Assembly (NCBI GenBank): GCA_947488615.1
Contig: CANKZU010000003.1
Location: 62,001 to 126,000 of the forward strand
Origin: an uncultured Aurantimonas sp.
Lineage (GTDB): Bacteria; Pseudomonadota; Alphaproteobacteria; Rhizobiales; Rhizobiaceae
DNA: 64,000 nt
Direction: 5' to 3'
The position numbers were made by a program, and so were the translations under genes. The notes below the pieces were generated by a model that had not been told where the DNA came from, did not search any database, and was given only the letters and a program-made list of their open reading frames with translations. The first letter of the stretch is position 1; each line of letters starts with the position of its first letter. This document shows positions 7,371 to 16,469 of the stretch, one piece after another.

Positions 7371-10121
7371 TCAGTCCGCGTCCCAGGGCAGCGAATCGTC
7401 ACCGGCCGCGGCGGATTCGACGGGTGGCTTCTTGGCCGCCTTGTTCTTGGCGGGGGTCTTCGCCGCCGCCTTCTTGGCTGGCGTTTTGCCGTCTGCGGCA
7501 GTCTTGGCGGCAGCGGTTGTCGCCTTGGGCTTGGCGGTCGTCTTGGGCTTGCTCTTGGCTGCAACCTTCTTCGCGGGTCCCTTCTTGCCCGTCTTTTCCG
7601 CCCGTTCGTTGAGCAATTGGATCGCCTCTTCCAGCGTCACGCTCGAAGGGTCCTTGCCCTTCGGCAGCGTGGCGTTGATCTTGCCGGTGTTGACATAGGG
7701 CCCGAAACGGCCGTCGCGCACGGTGATCTGGCCGCCGAGCTGCGGGTGTTCGCCGAGCGTGGCCAGAGCCGCCGGCTTGCCGCGACCGCGACCGCCGTTC
7801 TCCTTCTTTTCGGCGATGACGGTAACGGCCCGGTTGAGCCCGACCTCGAACACGTCCTCAATAGTCTCGAGGTTGGCGTACATCCCGTCATGCTGCAAAA
7901 ACGGACCATAGCGGCCGAGGCCCGCGAGGATCGGCTTGCCGCTCTCGGGATGCAGTCCGACTTCGCGCGGCAGCGACAAGAGCCGCAGCGCCTTTTCCAG
8001 ATCAATCTCGGCCGGCTGCCAACCCTTCGGCAGGGAGGAGCGCTTGGCCTCCTTGCCTTCGCCGCGCTGGACATAGGGCCCAAAGCGGCCGCTGCGCAGC
8101 GTCACCGGGTCGCTGGTTTCCGGATCGACGCCCAGATCCTTCGGGCCTTCGGCCTCATCGCCGTTCCCGTTCCCCGAAAGGCTGGTGCCGAGTTGGCGCG
8201 TGAAGCCGCATTCGGGGTAGTTCGAGCAGCCGACGAAGGCGCCGAATTTGCCGAGCTTGAGCGATAGCTTTCCCTCACCACAGCGGGGGCAGGCGCGGGG
8301 CTCAGTGCCGTCTTCCTTGGGCGGGAACACCAGCGGCCCGAGTTCCTCGTTCAGCGCGTCGAGGACATCGGTGACCCGCAACTCCTTGGTGCCGTCGACA
8401 TGGGTCGAGAAGTTCTGCCAGAACTCGCGCAGGACGTCCTTCCAGGCCAATTTGCCGGCGGAGATGAGATCGAGCTTCTCCTCGAGTTCGGCGGTGAAAT
8501 CATACTCGACATAGCGCTCGAAGAAATTGTGCAGGAAGGCCGTGACCAGCCGACCCTTGGCCTCGGGCAAAAGCTTGCGCTTTTCATGCACGACGTAGTC
8601 GCGGTCCTGCAGCGTTTGCAGCGTCGAGGCATAGGTCGACGGACGGCCGATGCCGAGCTCTTCCATCCGCTTGATCAGCGAGGCCTCCGAATAACGCGGC
8701 GGCGGCTCGGTGAAGTGCTGCGAGGCGTCGATGGCGCGCTTGGCGAGGTTGTCGTTCGCCAGGATCTCCGGCAGACGCGCCGAATCGTCGTCATCATCGC
8801 CGGCATCCGGGGCGCGACTGTCGTCGCGATGGTCGACATAGGCGCCGATGAAGCCATCGAACTTGATCACCTGACCGGTCGCGCGCAGCGTCGCGGTCTT
8901 GCCGCCATCGCTCGCGAGGATGTCGACGGTCGTGCGTTCGATTTCGGCCGAGGCCATCTGGCTGGCGATGCAGCGCTTCCAGATGAGGTCGTAGAGACGC
9001 GCCTGGTCGCGATCGAGATAGCGCTCGACATCCTTCGGCGCACGGCCGAATTCGGTCGGGCGAATAGCCTCGTGCGCCTCCTGGGCGTTCTTGGCCTTAG
9101 TCGCGTAATAGCGCGGCTTGTCGGGGACGTAGCGCTCGCCGAAGCTGGCGCCGATGGATTGGCGGGCGTCCGCGACGGCCTCCGGCGCCATCTGCACGCC
9201 GTCGGTTCGCATATAGGTGATCAGGCCGACGGTCTCGCCGCCGACATCGACACCTTCGTAGAGCTTCTGCGCGACCTGCATGGTTCGCGAGGCTGAAAAG
9301 CCGAGCTTGGCGGAGGCCGCCTGCTGCAATGTCGAGGTGGTGAAGGGCGGGCCTGGATTGCGCTTCGTCGGCTTGGCTTCGACGCTGTCGACGCGGTAGG
9401 TCGCGCTTTCGAGCATCGAACGGACCACCGAGGCGCGCTCCTCGTTGCCGATCGATAGCTTCTGCAGCTTCTCCCCGTCGAAAACGGTCAGGCGGGCCTT
9501 GAAGTCATCGCCGCGCGGCGTCGCGAGCTGGGCGGCGATCTGCCAGTATTCGTCCGTCTTGAAACGTTCGATCTCGGCTTCCCGGTCGCAGATGAGCCGC
9601 AGCGCCACCGACTGAACCCGGCCGGCGGAGCGGGCGCCCGGCAGCTTGCGCCAGAGCACCGGCGACAGGGTAAAGCCGACCAGATAGTCCAGCGCCCGGC
9701 GCGCGAGATAGGCATTGACCAGCGGTTCGTCGATTTCCCGCGGATTGGCCATCGCGTCGAGGACGGCCTTCTTGGTGATGGCATTGAAGACGACACGGCT
9801 GACCGGCTTCTTGCCGATCGCCTTCTTCTGGCGCAGCACTTCCAGAACATGCCAGGAAATCGCTTCGCCTTCGCGGTCGGGATCGGTGGCGAGGACGAGG
9901 CCGTCGGCGGCCCGGACGGCTTGGGCGATCTCCGTCAGCCGCTTCTGGGACGGCTTGGCGACCTCCCAGATCATCTCGAAATCCTCGTCAGGCCGCACCG
10001 ATCCGTCTTTCGGCGGCAGATCGCGGACATGGCCGTAGGAAGCGAGAACCTTGTAGTTTCCGCCGAGATATTTGTTGATCGTCTTCGCTTTGGCAGGCGA
10101 TTCAACGATGACGACATCCAT
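7371..10121 (-). CDS. topA: DNA topoisomerase I
   Basis: A type IA topoisomerase that relaxes negative supercoils through a 5'-phosphotyrosine intermediate; 916 residues. The TOPRIM domain begins at the N terminus (VVIVESPAKAKTINKYL) with the acidic DPDREGEAI motif. The catalytic Tyr is in GLITYMRTDG. One four-cysteine zinc finger (CPRCGEGKL ... CSNYPECGF) follows the core, then several cysteine-free topoisomerase repeats (SGRFGPYVQ, GRYGPFLQ, GRFGPYVN). The tail of about 60 residues is rich in Lys and Ala, as in other alphaproteobacterial TopA proteins, and probably binds DNA or RNA polymerase. Confidence 0.97.
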   Translation of the reverse strand: MDVVIVESPAKAKTINKYLGGNYKVLASYGHVRDLPPKDGSVRPDEDFEMIWEVAKPSQKRLTEIAQAVRAADGLVLATDPDREGEAISWHVLEVLRQKKAIGKKPVSRVVFNAITKKAVLDAMANPREIDEPLVNAYLARRALDYLVGFTLSPVLWRKLPGARSAGRVQSVALRLICDREAEIERFKTDEYWQIAAQLATPRGDDFKARLTVFDGEKLQKLSIGNEERASVVRSMLESATYRVDSVEAKPTKRNPGPPFTTSTLQQAASAKLGFSASRTMQVAQKLYEGVDVGGETVGLITYMRTDGVQMAPEAVADARQSIGASFGERYVPDKPRYYATKAKNAQEAHEAIRPTEFGRAPKDVERYLDRDQARLYDLIWKRCIASQMASAEIERTTVDILASDGGKTATLRATGQVIKFDGFIGAYVDHRDDSRAPDAGDDDDDSARLPEILANDNLAKRAIDASQHFTEPPPRYSEASLIKRMEELGIGRPSTYASTLQTLQDRDYVVHEKRKLLPEAKGRLVTAFLHNFFERYVEYDFTAELEEKLDLISAGKLAWKDVLREFWQNFSTHVDGTKELRVTDVLDALNEELGPLVFPPKEDGTEPRACPRCGEGKLSLKLGKFGAFVGCSNYPECGFTRQLGTSLSGNGNGDEAEGPKDLGVDPETSDPVTLRSGRFGPYVQRGEGKEAKRSSLPKGWQPAEIDLEKALRLLSLPREVGLHPESGKPILAGLGRYGPFLQHDGMYANLETIEDVFEVGLNRAVTVIAEKKENGGRGRGKPAALATLGEHPQLGGQITVRDGRFGPYVNTGKINATLPKGKDPSSVTLEEAIQLLNERAEKTGKKGPAKKVAAKSKPKTTAKPKATTAAAKTAADGKTPAKKAAAKTPAKNKAAKKPPVESAAAGDDSLPWDAD

Positions 10122-10265
10122 GGAATTTCTGTCCTGTCAGGAGAAAGGGCATGCCGGCAGGCGAATGCACAGCCGAAGATGGCGAGATTCCGACTGGCGA
10201 CCGTCCCGTCACATGGACAGTCCGGCGCAGGCGGTCAACCCCGACGGGGAATACGTAAGATGTGC

Positions 10266-10295
10266 TTGCAACTATAGAGGGAATTTTTCTATAAA
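10266..10295 (+). promoter_or_regulatory. Predicted sigma70-type promoter for the 59-residue gene
   Basis: TTGCAA at 10266-10271 and TATAAA at 10290-10295 are separated by 18 bases. The small gene at 10371 starts about 70 bases downstream. The site lies in the 249-base gap between that gene and divergent topA. Predicted from sequence only. Confidence 0.5.
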
Positions 10296-10370
10296 CGGTA
10301 TCGTCAGATGGTTCGGCGTTCGTGGCGTCTGAGCAACCAATTTCCCAGATTTCCTGGAGGTTCGCCGTTC

Positions 10371-10550
10371 ATGCCAGTCAAGCCATCCGATCGGAGAGCG
10401 AATCTTCGATATGTCCGAGATATGTTGGAGCAATTAAAAGTTGTATCCGGCGCTGGTGATGGATCAATCCTCGGATATTTGATGGACATGGCCCGACTCG
10501 AGGTCGAGCAGCAGATCGGTTCCTCCGCCGAGACATCAAAGAAGCAGTGA
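10371..10550 (+). CDS. Small conserved-looking protein, function unknown
   Basis: A 59-residue hydrophilic protein starting MPVKPSDRRANLRYVRDMLE. It is predicted to be mostly helical, with no signal peptide, membrane segment or metal motif. The ATG at 10371 is preceded by a good ribosome site (GGAGG) and, further up, by a credible promoter. The frame also opens earlier at 10308, but that start lacks such a site. Its 3' end overlaps the 3' end of dprA by 15 bases, tail to tail. The dense charged helix LRYVRDMLEQLKVV and coding-like composition argue that it is a real gene. No function can be assigned. Confidence 0.7.
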   Translation: MPVKPSDRRANLRYVRDMLEQLKVVSGAGDGSILGYLMDMARLEVEQQIGSSAETSKKQ

Positions 10551-11672
10551 GACCCGGCCGCTGGCATGCCGTTCGAGGCGTCCAGCAAGATCGAGTTCAA
10601 GCAATACCAGTTGAACTGCGCCGGGCGCCGATCCGGTGTGCGCGATGATGTCGTCGATATCGATCGGAGTCGTCCCCAGCGTTTCGACGATGCGCTCGCG
10701 TTCGCCTTCGGCGGGTTCATCGGCGGGGGCATTCCCCGCGGGCTCCTCCAACTCGACGTCGTCGCCTAGCGGCGCCATTCGCGCGTCGAGCGGACGCAGC
10801 GCCGCGATCACATCGCTAGCATCGGTCGCCAGGATCGCGCCCTCCTTGAGAAGGCCGTTGGTGCCGACCGCGCGCGGATCGAGCGGCGATCCGGGAACGG
10901 CGAAGACGAGCCGTCCCATTTCCGCGGACAGACGTGCACTGATGAGGGAGCCCGAGCGTGTGGCCGCTTCCACCACCAAAAGCCCGAGCGCCACGCCGGC
11001 AACCAGACGGTTGCGACGGGGAAAGTCCCTGGCACGCGGCTCCCAGCCGAACGGCATTTCGGAGATGAGGCAGCCGTCGGCATCGACGATCTGTCGCATC
11101 AGCGGGCGATTCTCGCTTGGATAGGGCCGGTCCAGGCCACCGGCGAAAACCCCCACCGTGCCGGTCGCAAGCGATGCCTCATGCGCAGCGGCGTCGATCC
11201 CGCGGGCAAGGCCCGAAACAACAGTGTAGCCGGCGCGGCCAAGTTCGGCGGCAAACCGTCGGGTCAGCTTGATGCCGGAGAGCGAGGCATTGCGGGCGCC
11301 TACGATGGCGACCGCCGGGCGGGTCAGGACGTCAGCGCCGCCCATAACGGCCAGAACCGGCGGTGCCTGCTCGGTGCGGCGCAGCAGGATAGGATAGTCC
11401 GGCTCGCCGAGGCAGACAAATCGCGCGCCGAGTCGCTCGGCCTTTGTCATCTCCTCTTCGACGGCGGCAAGGCTGGCCACCCGGATCTTCCGACCGCCGC
11501 GAGCCGCCAGATCCGGTAACGCTTCCAGCGCCGCCTCGGCGCCGCCATAGCGATTGATGAGCGCGCGAAACGTGGCAGGGCCAACATTCTCGCTGCGGAT
11601 CAGGCGCAGCCACGCAAGACGCGTAGTCAGGGGGAGGTGGACGCCGTGCTTTTGAGCGTCCGGAAGAGTCAC
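10536..11672 (-). CDS. dprA: DNA-processing protein DprA
   Basis: Loads RecA onto incoming single-stranded DNA during natural transformation, though the gene is conserved in many species not known to be competent. The 378 residues comprise an N-terminal SAM-like helical region (WLRLIRSENVGPATF), a Rossmann-fold core (VAIVGARNASLSG, VVSGLARGIDAAAH, GGLDRPYPSEN, ATRSGSLISARLSAEMGR) and a C-terminal winged-helix domain (about 315-378), also seen in other alphaproteobacteria. Its ATG overlaps the plsY stop (ATGA), so it is coupled to plsY. Its 3' end overlaps a small convergent gene. Confidence 0.95.
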   Translation of the reverse strand: MTLPDAQKHGVHLPLTTRLAWLRLIRSENVGPATFRALINRYGGAEAALEALPDLAARGGRKIRVASLAAVEEEMTKAERLGARFVCLGEPDYPILLRRTEQAPPVLAVMGGADVLTRPAVAIVGARNASLSGIKLTRRFAAELGRAGYTVVSGLARGIDAAAHEASLATGTVGVFAGGLDRPYPSENRPLMRQIVDADGCLISEMPFGWEPRARDFPRRNRLVAGVALGLLVVEAATRSGSLISARLSAEMGRLVFAVPGSPLDPRAVGTNGLLKEGAILATDASDVIAALRPLDARMAPLGDDVELEEPAGNAPADEPAEGERERIVETLGTTPIDIDDIIAHTGSAPGAVQLVLLELDLAGRLERHASGRVSLLL

Positions 11673-12286
11673 CCCTTGGCTCCGATCTTGCCTTCCTCGC
11701 CGGAGAGCAGACGGCGGATATTGGCGTGGTGCTTGATATAGACCAGCAGCGTCAGCACCGTTGTCAGCATTCCCGCCGTCTCCAGGCCGAGCACGAAGTA
11801 GGCGGGCGGCACCACCAGCGTCGCGGCGAGGGCGGCGAGGGACGAGTAGCGGGAGAGATAAGCGACCGACAGCCAGACGGCGGCGAAGATCAGCGCTCCG
11901 ATCGGAGCGATGCCCAGCATGATGCCGAGATAAGTGGCGACGCCCTTACCGCCCTTGAAGCCCAGCCAGATTGGAAAAAGGTGGCCGAGGAACGCGCCAA
12001 GGCCAGCAAACGCGGACGGTACATCTCCCCAGATTGTCGCAGCGACGACAACGGGTACCGTTCCCTTGAGAATATCGCCGGCGAGCGTCAGCGCCGCCAT
12101 CGGCTTGTTGCCGGTGCGCAGCGCGTTGGTCGCGCCGATATTGCCCGATCCGATCTTGCGGATGTCGCCGAGGCCGAAAAGCCGCGCGAAGATCAGGCCA
12201 AACGGTATCGTGCCACAGAGATAGCCACCGACAAGAGCCGCCGCGATGATCAGAATTGTCCCCCCGTCACTCTCCAAAAGACTCAA
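11669..12286 (-). CDS. plsY: Glycerol-3-phosphate acyltransferase PlsY
   Basis: Inner-membrane enzyme that transfers an acyl group from acyl-phosphate to glycerol-3-phosphate, the first step of phospholipid synthesis in the PlsX/PlsY pathway. The 205 residues have about five membrane segments. The three conserved cytoplasmic loops are visible: GSGNIGATNALRTGNK (phosphate binding), GHLFPIWLGFKGGKGVATYLG and the C-terminal HHANIRRLLSGEE. It overlaps both neighbours by four bases (pyrC upstream, dprA downstream), so pyrB-pyrC-plsY-dprA reads as one coupled operon. Confidence 0.96.
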   Translation of the reverse strand: MSLLESDGGTILIIAAALVGGYLCGTIPFGLIFARLFGLGDIRKIGSGNIGATNALRTGNKPMAALTLAGDILKGTVPVVVAATIWGDVPSAFAGLGAFLGHLFPIWLGFKGGKGVATYLGIMLGIAPIGALIFAAVWLSVAYLSRYSSLAALAATLVVPPAYFVLGLETAGMLTTVLTLLVYIKHHANIRRLLSGEEGKIGAKG

Positions 12287-13599
12287 CCCCCGCTCGTCTC
12301 GGTCGCCGAGAAGACTGTGCGGCCCGCAACAAAGGTTCGCAAGACCCGGCCCTGGAAGCGGGCGTTTTCGAACGCCGTGTTCTTTGAGCGAGAATGGATC
12401 GCGTCCTCGCTGAAGATGAAGGGCGCATCCAGGTCGACGAGCGCCATATCTGCCGGCCGGCCGGGAACGAGCGAGCCCCGGTCGAGCCCAAGCAACGCCG
12501 CCGGAGCGGAGGTCAGGGCCTCGACGATCCGAAGCAGCGGGATTTCGCCGGCGTGGTGCAACCGCAAGGCCGCTGGCAGGAGCGTTTCCAGGCCGATGGC
12601 GCCGCTCTCTGCCTCGGCGAAGGGACGGCGCTTGCCGTCGGCGTCCTGCGGATCGTGGGAGGAGACAATAATGTCGATCGTCCTGTCGGCGAGCGCTGCG
12701 ACCATCGCGGAGCGGTCATCCTCGCCGCGCAATGGCGGTGCCAAGCGAAAATAGGTCCGATACTCGCCGATATCGTTCTCGTTCAGCGACAGATGGTTGA
12801 TCGAGACGCCGGCGCTCGCTCTGATGCCGCGCCGCTTGGCACGCCGTATGACCTCAGCCGATTCGCCAAGCGAAATCTTGGCCGCATGATAGCGGCAGGT
12901 CGTGAGGGCCGCGAGCCGCAGATCCCGCTCCAGCGGAATGATCTCGGCCTCGGCCGGCACGCCCGGCAGACCGAGCCACGAGGCGAGAAGGCCTTCGTTC
13001 ATGACGCCGTCGCCGCTAAGCGCCGCGTCCTGGGTCTCATGCATGACGAGCGCGTCGAAATCGCGCGCATAAGTCATGATCCGGCGCAGCAGCGCCGGGT
13101 TCGCGATGGTGTTGCGGCCATCGGTGAAGGCCCGGACGCCAGCGTCCGACAGAAGGCCGATTTCGGTCATCTCCTCGCCCATCAAGCCCCGGGTCAAAGC
13201 CGCGGCGGGAAAGACATTGATCGATGAGGTGTCGCGCGCGGTCCGCATGACGAATTCGGCGATGGCGACGTCGTCGACCACCGGATTGGTGTCGGGCATC
13301 GTGAGGATCGACGTCACGCCGCCGGCCGCGGCCGCTGCGGAGGCCGACGCGATCGTCTCGCGGTGTTCGCCGCCGGGTTCGCCGATGAACACCCGCGCAT
13401 CGACGAGGCCCGGCAAAAGCATGAGCCCACGCCCGTCGATCACCTCCGCGCCATCCGGCCGTCCCTGGTTCAGCGCATCGGCGCCACAGGCGATGATCAC
13501 GCCGTCCGCAACGACGACCGATCCGACGGCGTCGAGTGACCGGGCGGGGTCGACGATTCGAACCTGTTCGATGACGAGGGGGCGAAGCGGGTCGCTCAT
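12283..13599 (-). CDS. pyrC: Dihydroorotase-like protein, probably catalytically inactive
   Basis: A 438-residue amidohydrolase-fold protein of the class I dihydroorotase group, downstream of pyrB and overlapping it by four bases. The fold is intact ([37 protein letters not shown], the C-terminal [16 protein letters not shown]). Active dihydroorotases have an HxH metal motif and a substrate-binding Arg in DxHVHLREPG. Here that segment reads [10 protein letters not shown], so both His and the Arg are gone. The catalytic Asp region, normally ATDHAPH, reads VSSHDPQ. In Pseudomonas a comparable inactive homologue (pyrC') is needed to assemble aspartate carbamoyltransferase, and I infer the same here. 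A separate active dihydroorotase should lie elsewhere in the genome. Confidence 0.88.
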   Translation of the reverse strand: MSDPLRPLVIEQVRIVDPARSLDAVGSVVVADGVIIACGADALNQGRPDGAEVIDGRGLMLLPGLVDARVFIGEPGGEHRETIASASAAAAAGGVTSILTMPDTNPVVDDVAIAEFVMRTARDTSSINVFPAAALTRGLMGEEMTEIGLLSDAGVRAFTDGRNTIANPALLRRIMTYARDFDALVMHETQDAALSGDGVMNEGLLASWLGLPGVPAEAEIIPLERDLRLAALTTCRYHAAKISLGESAEVIRRAKRRGIRASAGVSINHLSLNENDIGEYRTYFRLAPPLRGEDDRSAMVAALADRTIDIIVSSHDPQDADGKRRPFAEAESGAIGLETLLPAALRLHHAGEIPLLRIVEALTSAPAALLGLDRGSLVPGRPADMALVDLDAPFIFSEDAIHSRSKNTAFENARFQGRVLRTFVAGRTVFSATETSGG

Positions 13600-14549
13600 A
13601 CCGTATCCTCCGGACCGCCGATCAGGGCCTCCATGACGGCCATGCGAACGGCGACGCCCATCTCGACCTGTTCCTCGATGACGCTTTGCGGTCCGTCGGC
13701 GATCTCCGAGGCGATCTCCACACCCCGATTCATCGGCCCCGGATGCATAACCAGCGCATCCGGCTTGGCGATCTTCAGCTTGTCGGAATCGAGGCCGAAA
13801 TAGCGGAAATACTCCCGCACTGACGGCACGAAGGAGCCGGCCATGCGCTCGCGCTGGAGCCGCAGCATCATCACCACATCGGCGTCCTTCAGGCCGTCCG
13901 CCATCCGGCGGTGAACCTCGACGCCCATCTGCTCAATGCAACGCGGCAAAAGGGTCGAGGGCGCGACCACACGGACCTGAGCGCCAAGCGCGTTCAGCAG
14001 GAGAATGTTCGAGCGGGCGACGCGGCTGTGCAAGACGTCGCCGCAGATCGTCACGATGAGCCCCGCGATCCGTCCCTTGCGGCGCCGGATGGTCAGCGCG
14101 TCGAGCAGCGCCTGCGTCGGATGCTCATGGGCACCATCGCCGGCATTGACCACCGAGCAGGCGACCTTCTGGGCGAGCAGCGCGACGGCGCCCGCCGAGT
14201 GGTGTCGCACGACGAGAATATCTGGCCGCATGGCGTTCAGCGTCATCGCCGTGTCGATCAGAGTCTCGCCTTTTTTGACGGACGAGTTCGCCACGGACAT
14301 GTTCATGACGTCGGCGCCGAGACGCTTGCCGGCGAGTTCGAACGAGGCCTGGGTTCGGGTCGATGCCTCGAAGAAGAGATTGATCTGGGTGCGTCCCTTG
14401 AGGGTCGACTTTTTCTTGTCTCGGCGGCGGCCGACGGCGACCTCAGCTTCGGCTAAATCGATCAACTGCTCGATCTCATGCGGCTGCAGGCTGGCAATGC
14501 CGAGCAGGTGCCGCTGGGCAAAGGCGGGAAAGGAAGAAGTCGCGTTCAT
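13596..14549 (-). CDS. pyrB: Aspartate carbamoyltransferase catalytic subunit
   Basis: Condenses carbamoyl phosphate with aspartate, the committed step of pyrimidine synthesis. It has 317 residues with the carbamoyl-phosphate motif [13 protein letters not shown], the loop Lys in [24 protein letters not shown], and the aspartate-binding LRLQRERM. I chose the ATG at 14549 ([17 protein letters not shown]), which gives the usual family length; the frame also opens upstream with a TTG at 14588. A strong-looking promoter ends only about 10 bases before this ATG, so the leader is very short. No pyrI regulatory gene is adjacent, which fits the class that pairs with a PyrC-like partner. Confidence 0.96.
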   Translation of the reverse strand: MNATSSFPAFAQRHLLGIASLQPHEIEQLIDLAEAEVAVGRRRDKKKSTLKGRTQINLFFEASTRTQASFELAGKRLGADVMNMSVANSSVKKGETLIDTAMTLNAMRPDILVVRHHSAGAVALLAQKVACSVVNAGDGAHEHPTQALLDALTIRRRKGRIAGLIVTICGDVLHSRVARSNILLLNALGAQVRVVAPSTLLPRCIEQMGVEVHRRMADGLKDADVVMMLRLQRERMAGSFVPSVREYFRYFGLDSDKLKIAKPDALVMHPGPMNRGVEIASEIADGPQSVIEEQVEMGVAVRMAVMEALIGGPEDTV

Positions 14550-14559
14550 AAAAACCACG

Positions 14560-14588
14560 CCTATAGGCAATCGCGGGTTTTGCGGCAA
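14560..14588 (-). promoter_or_regulatory. Predicted promoter of the pyrB operon
   Basis: On the minus strand, TTGCCG (14583-14588) and TATAGG (14560-14565) are exactly 17 bases apart. Transcription would start near 14553, only a few bases before the pyrB ATG at 14549. The same stretch forms the intergenic space to the divergent acyl-CoA dehydrogenase gene. Confidence 0.55.
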
Positions 14589-14596
14589 GGATCGTC

Positions 14597-16282
14597 ATGG
14601 CGAGCCAACCGAACGAGGAGGCCGATGTGGCCGAAACGACATTTCAGACCCATGAGGTGGTCAACCAGTCTTCCGATTACGCCGGGTTCAATGCCTTTCG
14701 AAGCGACCCGCTGCTGCGGCTTCTCGCGGCCGAGTTCGGCGACGCGACGCTCCTGTCGCTGGAGCAGCACGGACGGTTCTGCGGTTCCGCCGAGGCGCAC
14801 GACCTTGCCCGCCTCGCCAATACCGAACCGCCGAAGTTGCGTCGTTTCGACGAGAAGGGCCGTCGGCTGGAACTCGTCGATTATCATCCTGCCTATCATG
14901 CGCTGATGCGCCGATCGATCGCGGACGGCTTGCATGCGTCGCTGTGGAGCGGTCCGGCGGAGGAGGAGGGCGTTCGCCATCGCGCACGGGCGGCACGCTT
15001 CTACATGACGGCCGGTGTCGAATGCGGCCATTTGTGCCCGATAACGATGACCAGCGCGGCGGTCGCACCGCTCGCCGCGGCGCCGGACATGCGGGATGCG
15101 TGGCTACCGGTGATCGCGACCCGGCAGTACGATCCTGGCGTCAAGCCGCCGCTGACGAAGGCAGGCGTCACGCTCGGCATGGGCATGACGGAGAAGCAGG
15201 GCGGGACGGACGTGCGCGCCAATACGTCGCGGGCGGTCGAAGCCGGAAACGGCCGCTACCGCATCACCGGCCACAAATGGTTCATGTCCGCGCCGATGTC
15301 GGACGCTTTCCTTGTCCTCGCACAGACCGGCGACGGCCCGACCTGTTTCCTGATGCCGCGGCGGCGCGACGACGGTACGCTCAACGGCCTTTTCATCCAG
15401 CGGCTCAAGGACAAGCTCGGCAATCGTTCCAACGCTTCGGCGGAGGTCGAGTTCGTCGATGCCGAGGCGGTCCGGATCGGCGATTCGGGGAGGGGCGTCC
15501 GCACGATCATCGACATGGTCACGCTGACCCGGCTCGACTGCGCGCTTGCCTCCGCCGGCTTGATGCGTGGCGCGCTCGCCGAGGCGGTGCATCATTGCCG
15601 GGAGCGGCAGGTGTTCGGTAATGTCCTTGTCGATCAGCCACAGATGATCCGGGTGCTCGCCGACATGGCCCTGGACGTCGCCGGTGCGACGGCGCTGTCG
15701 TTGCGCCTGGCCGAGTCCTTCGACCGACGGGCGGGGGAGGGAGAGAACGCCGGTGAGGCCGCCTGGGTGCGGGTCATGACACCGGTGACGAAATATTGGG
15801 TCTGCAAGCTGGCGCCCGCACTCACCTACGAAGCGATGGAGTGTCTCGGCGGCAATGGCTATGTCGAGGACGGGCGGCTCGCCAGAGCCTACCGCGAGGC
15901 GCCGGTCAATGCCATCTGGGAAGGCTCGGGCAACGTCATGGCGCTCGATCTCGCGCGGGTGCTGCGGCAGGACCCAGACGCCTTCGAAACGGTGATCGGG
16001 ATGATCGAAACGGATATGGGCGCCACGGCGGGCGGCACGCCCGGCGTCCTGCGCGCGGCGTTGTCGATGGCCCTGTCCGACGAAGGCGCGTGCCGGCTGC
16101 TTGCCGAGCAACTGGCGCTTGCCGGCGCGGCCGCCGCGTTGCGTCGTGCGAACGCCGCGCGCGCCGCCAATGCCTTCGCCGATACGCGGCTGGGCGGCGT
16201 GTTCCGCCACACCTACGGGATGCTCGATCTGCGTCACGACTCGCGCGCCATTGTCGATGATCTTTATCCGCCGATCCGCTGA
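14597..16282 (+). CDS. AidB-like acyl-CoA dehydrogenase
   Basis: A 561-residue flavoprotein of the acyl-CoA dehydrogenase superfamily, closest in architecture to E. coli AidB, the adaptive-response protein that binds DNA. It has FAD and substrate-fold motifs typical of the group (GMTEKQGGTDVRANTS, YRITGHKWFMSAPM, MECLGGNGYVEDG, AIWEGSGNVMALD). The long N terminus (FNAFRSDPLLRLL) and C-terminal helical extension match AidB rather than 380-residue short-chain enzymes. The ATG at 14597 follows AAGGA. It is transcribed divergently from pyrB. I cannot tell whether it acts on isovaleryl-CoA or in alkylation damage. Confidence 0.9.
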   Translation: MASQPNEEADVAETTFQTHEVVNQSSDYAGFNAFRSDPLLRLLAAEFGDATLLSLEQHGRFCGSAEAHDLARLANTEPPKLRRFDEKGRRLELVDYHPAYHALMRRSIADGLHASLWSGPAEEEGVRHRARAARFYMTAGVECGHLCPITMTSAAVAPLAAAPDMRDAWLPVIATRQYDPGVKPPLTKAGVTLGMGMTEKQGGTDVRANTSRAVEAGNGRYRITGHKWFMSAPMSDAFLVLAQTGDGPTCFLMPRRRDDGTLNGLFIQRLKDKLGNRSNASAEVEFVDAEAVRIGDSGRGVRTIIDMVTLTRLDCALASAGLMRGALAEAVHHCRERQVFGNVLVDQPQMIRVLADMALDVAGATALSLRLAESFDRRAGEGENAGEAAWVRVMTPVTKYWVCKLAPALTYEAMECLGGNGYVEDGRLARAYREAPVNAIWEGSGNVMALDLARVLRQDPDAFETVIGMIETDMGATAGGTPGVLRAALSMALSDEGACRLLAEQLALAGAAAALRRANAARAANAFADTRLGGVFRHTYGMLDLRHDSRAIVDDLYPPIR

Positions 16283-16375
16283 AGCGGGGACACGTCTGAT
16301 TTTGTGGCAACCCTATGGAGGCGTTGGAAGTTGTTCCAGAACCGGAGAGAAATCAGGGGGAAGTAGTCCGGGGCC

Positions 16376-16449
16376 ATTAAGGTTAACGTTCGGTATCGGT
16401 TGCGGTGGAGGGAGCGGATCGCGAGACTGGGCGTTAATGAACTGGTAAC
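16376..16449. promoter_or_regulatory. TTAA-rich control region upstream of the membrane-protein pair
   Basis: It contains ATTAAGGTTAACG (16376-16388), a 13-mer that recurs exactly at 40937-40949 before the M23 peptidase gene. It also holds TTAA-N7-GTAAC at 16434-16449, one base off a CtrA-type site. The downstream gene begins at 16470. Function inferred from motif resemblance only. Confidence 0.35.
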
Positions 16450-16469
16450 CATGACGTAGGGAGGCACCC

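Noticed and set aside
12283..13599. pyrC as a decayed pseudogene because catalytic residues are missing
   Set aside because: The frame is full length, coupled by four-base overlaps on both sides, and inactive PyrC partners of PyrB are known.
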